Of a stretch of DNA of 48,715 nt, positions 27,234 to 33,920 are shown piece by piece (the first letter of the stretch is position 1; each line of letters starts with the position of its first letter). The translations under genes and the position numbers were made by a program. Source of the stretch: a virus; IMG/VR virus record IMGVR_UViG_3300032291_001378, positions 1 through 48,715 of that record, one strand, 5' to 3'. Below the pieces are notes generated by a model. That model was not told the origin of the DNA and ran no database searches. It saw only the letters and a program-made list of their open reading frames with translations.

Positions 27234-27722
27234 TTAATATACTAATATACATCTATCAGGACGTAATGTTACGGCAACTTTAGCCAAATCTGAAGTCCCA
27301 TAACTTAAGGATTGAAAATCGGCATCAGTTAGGAAACATCCTTGAAGTATCCATTTTTCAACCGCAACTCCCGACGGGTCTAATAGTTCTAATGAAATAT
27401 CTTTCTTATATCCCGCAGCATACCCCATTCTACCTGTTACTGACTCAGCATGTAAACGAACCCACTCCATCAAAGCTTGAGCCGCTGATGGACCAATAGG
27501 GTCTCTAAATGTAACACCAATGGTTCCCCACTCAAATGATGTTGCAACATACGTTTTAGTATTTAAAAAAGGAATATCTTTAGAAGAAATTGTAATTTTA
27601 GGTCTCGATGTTGATTCAACATACCAAGAATTTATACCCAATGTTGATGGAAACGTCAAAATAAATCGGTTGGTTAATTTTGGTTCGTATGGGTCGGGCA
27701 TTTTCATTAATAAATCAGCCAT
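27234..27722 (-). CDS. Tail tube protein (T4 gp19-like)
   Basis: A 162-residue protein, almost exactly the length of T4 gp19 (163). It starts MADLLMKMPDPYEPKLTNRF then ILTFPSTLGI, and contains FEWGTIGVTFRDPIGPSAAQ and ALMEWVRLH, the hallmark of the family. Near the C-terminus ILQGCFLTDADFQSLSYGTS matches the conserved G-(F/C)-DF-L-Y segment. The protein stacks as hexameric rings to form the inner tail tube. It is separated from the sheath by the HAD-like gene, and an endonuclease gene follows it. The leader is 124 bases, AT-rich, with TATTTAT 39 bases before the ATG. Confidence 0.93.
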   Translation of the reverse strand: MADLLMKMPDPYEPKLTNRFILTFPSTLGINSWYVESTSRPKITISSKDIPFLNTKTYVATSFEWGTIGVTFRDPIGPSAAQALMEWVRLHAESVTGRMGYAAGYKKDISLELLDPSGVAVEKWILQGCFLTDADFQSLSYGTSDLAKVAVTLRPDRCILVY

Positions 27723-27761
27723 GTGTATTGTTGTTTTTTATTTTTTAAGTTTATTTTATTA

Positions 27762-27768
27762 ATAAATA
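27762..27768 (-). promoter_or_regulatory. Candidate late promoter motif TATTTAT before tail tube gene
   Basis: AATAGTCAATATTTATT on the coding strand, 39 bases before the tube ATG. It would give the tube gene, needed in many copies, its own leader and transcript. Confidence 0.45.
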
Positions 27769-27846
27769 TTGACTATTAGATTTTTTTATTCTATATTTAC
27801 TAGGAATTCTAGGTTATTATAATTATATATTATTTAATACATTAAT

Positions 27847-28698
27847 TTAATATTTTATTTTTGTATTTGATTTAGTTAAATAAGTCTGGACTGGTTGCTC
27901 TAGGCCAAATTCTTTATTTAAGAAATCTTTAATTTTTTCAATATTTTTTTCATCGTCATCCGAAAACCCTATCTTTGGGACCACAAAATTATTTTTAATA
28001 TCATTTTTAAACAACACTTTACCACCTAGTTCTTGTGATAACAATTTAACATATGATATAAATTCTCTTAAAGCGTTGACTTTACCTTCTTCAGGGTTGG
28101 CAGCACTTCCTTCACCGAAGGATACAGGATGAAAACGACACATGTTCAAATATTCTTTAATCATGGTATCATCATCTTTAATATCTTCACCAGCAATTTC
28201 ACGGTAATCTTTTAATGACTGAACCAATTTTTCTCGGTCTATACCACCAATATCGTTATTGATAAGTTTATATACGGCCTGTTTTAATACGTCTGGGTTG
28301 TGTCCGCGAGCTGTGATGATGGCAAATATCGACCCACCGTTAATACATTCAACAAAATCATTCCATGATGGACCAAAACCGGCTGACATAATGTCTTTCA
28401 AAAAGGCAACATCACCTTTTGTCCTAAAATTTCTAAAAGGTTCAGGTGCGTATCCAACAATTGTTTTACCATTATATGTAAATGGTTTTTTACCTAATTC
28501 ATGTCTATATTCGGCAAAATCATCGGTGGACATTTCAACTTCATTTCCGTTATCATCTTCAACAATTATTTTCGTGGGCATATTCATAACATTATCGTCC
28601 CAGTCAAACGCGTAATATTTGTGGTCGGGCATTCTGTTTGGGTCAAAACCTTCCGACACTTGTAAAATATGGTGTCTAAGAATTTTTTTTAAATTCAT
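27847..28698 (-). CDS. HAD-like hydrolase-domain protein in the tail block (283 residues)
   Basis: The protein has haloacid dehalogenase-type motifs: YYAFDWDDNVMNMPTK (D32 and D34, motif I, DxDxN form) and IFAIITARGHN (T129, motif II). A candidate late acidic motif is GFSDDDEKN near the C-terminus. HAD enzymes transfer phosphate through the first aspartate, so a phosphatase or nucleotidase-like activity is possible. Relatives with the same SEGFDPNRMPDHKYYAFDWD opening are, from memory, sometimes labelled capsid/scaffold proteins, so it may have a structural role instead. Its ATG overlaps the stop of the 47-residue gene (ATGA), suggesting coupling. Function is open. Confidence 0.75.
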   Translation of the reverse strand: MNLKKILRHHILQVSEGFDPNRMPDHKYYAFDWDDNVMNMPTKIIVEDDNGNEVEMSTDDFAEYRHELGKKPFTYNGKTIVGYAPEPFRNFRTKGDVAFLKDIMSAGFGPSWNDFVECINGGSIFAIITARGHNPDVLKQAVYKLINNDIGGIDREKLVQSLKDYREIAGEDIKDDDTMIKEYLNMCRFHPVSFGEGSAANPEEGKVNALREFISYVKLLSQELGGKVLFKNDIKNNFVVPKIGFSDDDEKNIEKIKDFLNKEFGLEQPVQTYLTKSNTKIKY

Positions 28699-28838
28699 TT
28701 CTTTTTTGATATTTTTAAGATAATTCGTTCTAATTGTGATTCAGATACGATTATTGATTGTGGTTTTTCTGCATAGGTTTTTTTCCCATCAGTTTTAATG
28801 TTTAAATTTTCAAATAATGTTTTTTTATTGAATTTCAT
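28695..28838 (-). CDS. Small 47-residue protein coupled to the HAD-like gene
   Basis: A short frame of 48 codons: MKFNKKTLFENLNIKTDGKK, then TYAEKPQSIIVSESQLERII and LKISKKK. Its TGA overlaps the ATG of the HAD-like gene (ATGA), a strong sign of real translation. It starts just past the sheath terminator and has TATTTAA 13 bases upstream. The basic ends and a central SESQLERIIL helix are the only visible features. No family is recognised. Confidence 0.6.
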   Translation of the reverse strand: MKFNKKTLFENLNIKTDGKKTYAEKPQSIIVSESQLERIILKISKKK

Positions 28839-28861
28839 AATTTCTTTTATTTTAAATATAA

Positions 28862-28892
28862 AAAGGAAGAGGTTTAATTCACCTCTTCCTTT
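28862..28892 (-). terminator. Rho-independent terminator after tail sheath gene
   Basis: Perfect 12-bp stem AAAGGAAGAGGT / ACCTCTTCCTTT with a 7-base loop, 8 bases past the sheath stop codon, followed on the minus strand by a T-rich stretch (TTTATATTTAAA). Confidence 0.85.
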
Positions 28893-28900
28893 ATTGTTTA

Positions 28901-31900
28901 TTAAATATTTTCGAAAGATGCTCCTGAAGGTGTTATCAAGAATTCGATATCGATATATTCTAATGCCTTTGTTGGTTTCAAATAAATCTTACCGGTCATT
29001 TGATTACGGTCCAAATCTTCAGGTGTATTTGTAACAACAACCCTGAAATCAATTAAACCACGGTCTCTTCTTATTGAATCCAATATCGGATTAACAGAAT
29101 CCAAGAAATCTTGTCTAACTTTATCATCGTTTTGTTCAAATAACAATCTAATTGCAACTGCTGAAATTAATTTACGAGCTTGTAGTAACAATCTTCTAAC
29201 GTTAATTCTGTCAAGTGCCGATTCCGCAACTTGTGTTGTTTTATTACCCCAAATAAGAGTTCCAACATCTGAAAAAGTCGCAATTGGGTTGATATGACCT
29301 TGATAAAGAATATCTCTATCGGTTTGTGTTAATTTTTTTCTTGCCTTGATTGAATTTACAATACCTCTGGTGTATCCCGCAGATGCGAACCAAGGGAATG
29401 CGATGTTATCTGTCAATGCGATATTTTTACAAACTTCCGCGGTTGGTGGAAGATAAATTTGTGTATTATTAACAGTATCTCTTGTTAATACCCAAGGATA
29501 GTAAGTTGCCGTGTAGTTAGAGTCAATACCTGTTGATTCTAAATTATCGACAGATTCTTGTGGATATATCAAGTCATCAGTACCTGTTGTATTTGGAACA
29601 AACATGTTATAATCAGGACATGTCATGATATATAATGAGTCTGCTCTATCATTTTCAACCATATCGATAGCGTCTTCAACCAAGTTAGAATTATTAACAA
29701 AATCAATACCCGGTGTTACGAATATATTAATGTTAACCGCTTCAGGGTTTTCAAAAGTTTTTTGACCTTTCAAATATGCGTAATAATCAGTATTTGCCCA
29801 ATCTGATGTGTTTCCATCGACCGCAATTTTCTTAAACGCTCCCCAACCTGTTGCACTTGGGAATTGTGTTGTTGGTGCAAAACCTTTTAAGAAACCTGAA
29901 CCACCAATAATAAAATTATCGCCATTTGTTCTATACTCTCTGTAGATGTCCCAACCATCAAATCCACCGGCAGGTACCAAAGTGAATTTTCTAGCGTTCA
30001 ATCTATAATACGGACTTGTACTGTCTGTTGGTTCGGAATTAAATGATGCGTCACCAACTTCGAATGCTGATGTACCCGAAGTACTATAAGATGATGAAAT
30101 AGTAACAACGGTTGCTCCTGAATCCAAATGATAACCCTTAGACAAGAATGCCCATTCAGATGATGATGTTGCTGTTGCTAAATCAGATGGATTTTGCTTA
30201 CCTTTATAATCAAAATATTCTTGGTCTATACCAACAATGTTTGAAATACCTAAGTATGTTCTGTTAACCTTATCACCACCACTAACTTGTTGTGTACCGA
30301 ACGGTGGATAGAAAGTATTATCACCAGCTGTATCGTATTTAGTCTTATAGACAGGGAATGGTGAATTAACCCCATTATATGTTCTCAAAGGATAACCTCT
30401 AAAACCACAAGGAAGTGCATCAATAGGTGCGTCTGGATTTAGTTCCAACATTACAAATTTAGACCTTACTTGATATTCGCCATCACTAGTTCCGATTTTA
30501 ACACCGATAAAACTATTATTACCAGGGTTCATAGAACAATTTGTGAATTTTTCAAGGAACACTGGGTTTGAATCGGTATCATTAAAATCACGAATACCAA
30601 CATCAAAAGTTCCATTATTAAATGACACATTTAAAATAGATATTTTTATTTCTCTGTTTGCTGAATTACCGTCAGATATTGAAATAAATTTAAACAAATC
30701 ATAAACGGTATTACCACGTAATTCAGATACAACATATGGGGTTTCCGGTGTTTGGTATTGCTCTAAATACCAACCAATTGAAGTGTTAGTACCATTATCA
30801 TTTTGTGCTGATGGTAATGCCTTTAAAGTGCTATTAATACCACGAATGTATCCCATGCTATATCCGTAATTTAACATATTGTTAAATTGTTCTTCAACAA
30901 ATAAAGGAACTTCAGTTCTACTTTTACCAAAGTTGGATTTTCCAAAAACTTTTGAAATATAATTAGCGTCTGATACGTCTAATGATGTTGTAAATTCAAA
31001 CGTGTCATTTTCATAAGTGATACCTGACACACTAAATTGCGAATATGGTGATTTGGTCGCTCCCGAGTAAACACCCGTTAAGTTTAATCTTACATTGGTT
31101 AAACCCGTAACTTGAAAATCAGGGTTAGTTGAATCCGAATAAGGCGAAATACCTCTTGAACGTAAAGTTGCTAAAACAACATTATTATATTCAGTATAGG
31201 CAGTTCCGACTTGTGTAAACGCCGATACGGTTACTGAACCTGAATATTGACCAACCGAACTACCTGTTAAAGTGTTAATTCTTGTTGAAAATGAATATCC
31301 TGAATATGCGTTACCTGATACTAAATTAAATTGTGCGTAATACCAAGCGTCGTTTTCTCTACTTGAATATGTAGTTAAACTATTTTTCAAAGACGGAACG
31401 TCGTAAACATTTGTTACGTTAGTATATCCTGCACCTGTTAATGAGTTATAATTCGCATCTGGTAAAGTACCGAAAACATATGCTGTATTTGCACTTGTTG
31501 AATTTGAAGATATAACACCTGAAATAAATGTTTGTAACTTGTTATTGATGGTTGTTGTTGTACCATCGTTTAATGTTTGACTATTTGAAACAACATTACC
31601 AAATAAAGTTGATGCAAATGAACCGAATGTAACAGTACTTGTTCCACCCGTAGTTCCTGTGAAAGTCACAACGACAGAAGGAACCGAAGTATTTTGTGAA
31701 ACTGAACCACCACTAACATTTGCAACAGATGTGATACTCCAAGACGGTCCCGCATCATAACCTGAAAGTCCTAAAATTCTTGATACAAATAATTGATTTG
31801 ATTGTTGTAAATATGATTTCGCAATATATGCAGCCTCATATTTTGGTATTTGAGTATTAACAAATTTCTCGGGGGATGTACCACCAAAAATTGTTTGAAA

Positions 31901-32062
31901 TTCATCAAAACTTGTGATAAAGATTGGCTCAAAAGCCGGACCTTTCAAAGTTTCTCCTACAATCCCTAATGTTGTTACACCAACACTTTGGGCTACAAAT
32001 GATAAATCACGTTCAGAAGTATATACTCCTGGTGAAACGAAAACTTTATTGGATGTTGCCAT
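28901..32062 (-). CDS. Contractile tail sheath protein (T4 gp18-like)
   Basis: A 1053-residue sheath subunit, larger than T4 gp18 (659) because of extra surface domains (Ser/Thr/Gly-rich, about residues 100-400). The N-terminus has the conserved FVSPGVYTSERDLSF and GETLKGPAFEPIFITSFDEF. The C-terminal polymerisation domain is clear: TFSDVGTLIWGNKTTQVAES, LDRINVRRLLLQARKLISAV, FRVVVTNTPEDLDRNQMTGK and YIDIEFLITPSGASFENI. Sheath rings contract around the tube to drive it through the host envelope. A terminator follows and a TATTTAT motif lies 33 bases upstream. The extra domains probably decorate the outside of the sheath. Confidence 0.95.
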   Translation of the reverse strand: MATSNKVFVSPGVYTSERDLSFVAQSVGVTTLGIVGETLKGPAFEPIFITSFDEFQTIFGGTSPEKFVNTQIPKYEAAYIAKSYLQQSNQLFVSRILGLSGYDAGPSWSITSVANVSGGSVSQNTSVPSVVVTFTGTTGGTSTVTFGSFASTLFGNVVSNSQTLNDGTTTTINNKLQTFISGVISSNSTSANTAYVFGTLPDANYNSLTGAGYTNVTNVYDVPSLKNSLTTYSSRENDAWYYAQFNLVSGNAYSGYSFSTRINTLTGSSVGQYSGSVTVSAFTQVGTAYTEYNNVVLATLRSRGISPYSDSTNPDFQVTGLTNVRLNLTGVYSGATKSPYSQFSVSGITYENDTFEFTTSLDVSDANYISKVFGKSNFGKSRTEVPLFVEEQFNNMLNYGYSMGYIRGINSTLKALPSAQNDNGTNTSIGWYLEQYQTPETPYVVSELRGNTVYDLFKFISISDGNSANREIKISILNVSFNNGTFDVGIRDFNDTDSNPVFLEKFTNCSMNPGNNSFIGVKIGTSDGEYQVRSKFVMLELNPDAPIDALPCGFRGYPLRTYNGVNSPFPVYKTKYDTAGDNTFYPPFGTQQVSGGDKVNRTYLGISNIVGIDQEYFDYKGKQNPSDLATATSSSEWAFLSKGYHLDSGATVVTISSSYSTSGTSAFEVGDASFNSEPTDSTSPYYRLNARKFTLVPAGGFDGWDIYREYRTNGDNFIIGGSGFLKGFAPTTQFPSATGWGAFKKIAVDGNTSDWANTDYYAYLKGQKTFENPEAVNINIFVTPGIDFVNNSNLVEDAIDMVENDRADSLYIMTCPDYNMFVPNTTGTDDLIYPQESVDNLESTGIDSNYTATYYPWVLTRDTVNNTQIYLPPTAEVCKNIALTDNIAFPWFASAGYTRGIVNSIKARKKLTQTDRDILYQGHINPIATFSDVGTLIWGNKTTQVAESALDRINVRRLLLQARKLISAVAIRLLFEQNDDKVRQDFLDSVNPILDSIRRDRGLIDFRVVVTNTPEDLDRNQMTGKIYLKPTKALEYIDIEFLITPSGASFENI

Positions 32063-32095
32063 TATTTCTTATTTAATTAATTTTTTATTTTATAC

Positions 32096-32102
32096 ATAAA
32101 TA
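32096..32102 (-). promoter_or_regulatory. Candidate late promoter motif TATTTAT before tail sheath gene
   Basis: AAGAATATTTATG on the coding strand, 33 bases before the sheath ATG. It is back to back with a rightward copy at 32139-32145, making a divergent promoter region. Confidence 0.45.
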
Positions 32103-32138
32103 TTCTTGATTTTTCCAAAAAACTTTTTATAGGAAGTA

Positions 32139-32145
32139 TATTTAT
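32139..32145 (+). promoter_or_regulatory. Candidate promoter motif TATTTAT before small rightward gene
   Basis: AGTATATTTATATAGTGG on the plus strand, 37 bases before the ATG at 32183. The motif again reads TATTTAT on the coding strand although this gene faces the other way, which supports a strand-specific signal. Confidence 0.4.
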
Positions 32146-32182
32146 ATAGTGGTATGAATAAATTCTACCTTTTTTCTTACTT

Positions 32183-32353
32183 ATGAAAAAAGAACCAAAA
32201 AAAATAAAAAACATTAAAATATCTGAATCGTCACATAAGTTATTAAAATCTTATTGTGATAAGCGTGGATATAAAATCTACGGTTTTTTAGAAAAATTAA
32301 TTCTAGATAATTGTGTGGTTAAAACCGATATCTACGGTGAACCCTTAGATTAA
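32183..32353 (+). CDS. Small ribbon-helix-helix-like protein (56 residues)
   Basis: A 56-residue, basic frame starting MKKEPKKIKNIKISESSHKL and continuing LKSYCDKRGYKIYGFLEKLI. The pattern of a short strand (KNIKIS), a helix (ESSHKLLKSYCDKRG) and a second helix (YGFLEKLILDN) fits Arc/CopG-type ribbon-helix-helix DNA-binding proteins. It is transcribed rightward, against its neighbours, in the gap between sheath and gp15-like genes, and its last 9 bases overlap the 3' end of the latter. A small regulator of phage transcription is a reasonable idea but is inferred from size and pattern only. Confidence 0.6.
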   Translation: MKKEPKKIKNIKISESSHKLLKSYCDKRGYKIYGFLEKLILDNCVVKTDIYGEPLD

Positions 32354-33385
32354 TATTGTATTAAACAATATTGTAGATAATTCATTGATATTATCTTTGG
32401 TAACAATTATCTTAATTATGTCACCCGAATTTACTTGGAAGTAATTAACATTCGAACCAATATAGTTGTTATTGATGTAAACGTCGAAAGATGATACATT
32501 ATTTGATTCGATGAAATTATAATCATAATTTAAATAAATAGTATCAATTAGTTGTGTATTTCCGCTTACAAATTGATATAAACCTGGTACCGTATTTTCA
32601 TTTGGTTGTAAAGACTTGGCTCTTTTTTTTCGTGTTTTAGTACTAACATCTAACATAGTTAAAACCCTTGAAACTGCCGGTGATATTTCAAATTGTTCTT
32701 CATCGAGCAAAACCCCCAACATTTTAAAAGTATATGTTTGAATATAATATCTTCTTTTTTGTAATTCAGTTACCGAATTATCTGTTATATTTTCCATTAT
32801 TATTGGCAGATATCTACCATTAATTTGTGTGTAATGTTGTTTAGAACCGAAAGTTTCCAAAACCTTTTTGTTAAACGCGTTTATTTCTCGCATTCTATTT
32901 GTAAATATTTTTACTTCATATGTTATATCAACAGGTGTCGGTTGTGGTATTTTATAAACATCATATCCATTTCTAGCACCGTCGAATGTCGGTATTAGTG
33001 CGTATTGAAATGTTGGTCTTCCCGGTATTTTAAAACTTGTACCTTGATTTGTTCCATAAGGTGTTTCAGGTTTACGAACGGTTGCGATAAAAGGAGGTTT
33101 AAGATTATTATCTAAATCTTGAAAATTCCAAGTTTGTGTAAACTGTGACCAATTTTGTGTTGTGATAATAACATCAACAGTATTTATTAATTTTCCATCA
33201 ACAGATATACCCAAAGTGTCTCGAACAAAATCTAGCATCCCCCTATCCAAATCTGAATGATAAATCCCTTTTGGCAAATAAGTTCCATTCTTTTGAATAT
33301 CTTCCAAAAGTTCATCCCGTCTTTCTTGTAATATCTTAGTTGGGGTTAATTTTATATTTTTTACATTTTTTTTAGGTAATGCCAT
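32345..33385 (-). CDS. Tail completion / sheath stabiliser protein (T4 gp15-like)
   Basis: A 346-residue protein. Residues about 145-250 resemble the core of T4 gp15: QPTPVDITYEVKIFTNRMRE, then RYLPIIMENITDNSVTELQK and RRYYIQTYTFKMLGVLLDEE. T4 gp15 has 272 residues and caps the end of tube and sheath, joining the tail to the neck. A C-terminal extension of about 85 residues (QFVSGNTQLIDTIYLNYDYN onward) is beta-rich and absent from T4. Its ATG overlaps the stop of the gp14-like gene by one base (TAATG). The position next to the sheath matches the T4 order 14-15-18. Confidence 0.75.
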   Translation of the reverse strand: MALPKKNVKNIKLTPTKILQERRDELLEDIQKNGTYLPKGIYHSDLDRGMLDFVRDTLGISVDGKLINTVDVIITTQNWSQFTQTWNFQDLDNNLKPPFIATVRKPETPYGTNQGTSFKIPGRPTFQYALIPTFDGARNGYDVYKIPQPTPVDITYEVKIFTNRMREINAFNKKVLETFGSKQHYTQINGRYLPIIMENITDNSVTELQKRRYYIQTYTFKMLGVLLDEEQFEISPAVSRVLTMLDVSTKTRKKRAKSLQPNENTVPGLYQFVSGNTQLIDTIYLNYDYNFIESNNVSSFDVYINNNYIGSNVNYFQVNSGDIIKIIVTKDNINELSTILFNTILI

Positions 33386-33900
33386 TATAATCCATTAAAT
33401 TCGTCTTCACTAACAGGTGTACAAACTATTGTTCTATAAAATGGTTTATATCCACCGTAAGTATGTTTATTGTCAGATGTAACCCTCCCATCGTCGGACA
33501 CCGAATAATACCTCATTCTATTTTCAGTTTCAGGATATCCAATATAATCACCATAATTAATTTCAATTCCTTCATCTTGAAGTGTTTTTAAATAGACACT
33601 CATTATCAAATTTCCGGGCTCAGATTGTGATAAATTAGAATTACCAAAAGTCGGCTGAGTTGGAGACTCAATTTTTATGTATGCTTTAATTTCAACAGGT
33701 GGTAAATATGATATAGAATTTGTTAATGCCTCACCATAAACATCATCTTGATTTGTTTTAAGTCGGTCAACACGATATAAAACCACCGTAAAATTCATAT
33801 CACCCATTAACCATTCTTCACCAATTGATATATTTAAATCAAAATCTTTTTCACCAAAAAACTTTGAAAGTCGAGTTATTGGAATTCTATTCGTCATCAT
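33385..33900 (-). CDS. Neck protein (T4 gp14-like)
   Basis: A 171-residue protein with GEKDFDLNISIGEEWLMGDM and FTVVLYRVDRLKTNQDDVYG, then INYGDYIGYPETENRMRYYS. The pattern resembles head-tail neck proteins of T4-related phages; T4 gp14 has 256 residues. The gene order (gp14-like, gp15-like, sheath) supports the call. It is divergent from the helicase gene, whose start lies only 20 bases away. TATTTAT lies 5 bases before its ATG. Confidence in the family is moderate because the similarity is mainly contextual. Confidence 0.6.
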   Translation of the reverse strand: MMTNRIPITRLSKFFGEKDFDLNISIGEEWLMGDMNFTVVLYRVDRLKTNQDDVYGEALTNSISYLPPVEIKAYIKIESPTQPTFGNSNLSQSEPGNLIMSVYLKTLQDEGIEINYGDYIGYPETENRMRYYSVSDDGRVTSDNKHTYGGYKPFYRTIVCTPVSEDEFNGL

Positions 33901-33905
33901 TATTG

Positions 33906-33912
33906 ATAAATA
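33906..33912 (-). promoter_or_regulatory. Candidate late promoter motif TATTTAT before gp14-like gene
   Basis: GATATTTATCAATA directly before the ATG on the coding strand, within the 20-base divergent gap between the neck gene and the SNF2 helicase gene. Confidence 0.42.
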
Positions 33913-33920
33913 TCTAAATT

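Noticed and set aside
27800-27813. CTAGGAATTCTAGG near-palindrome upstream of the tail tube gene
   Set aside because: The symmetry is imperfect (only GAATTC is exact) and it occurs once, so an operator or attachment site cannot be supported.
28259-28615. Rightward open frame of 118 codons
   Set aside because: It is antisense to the HAD-like gene, whose motifs and ATGA coupling show the true coding strand.
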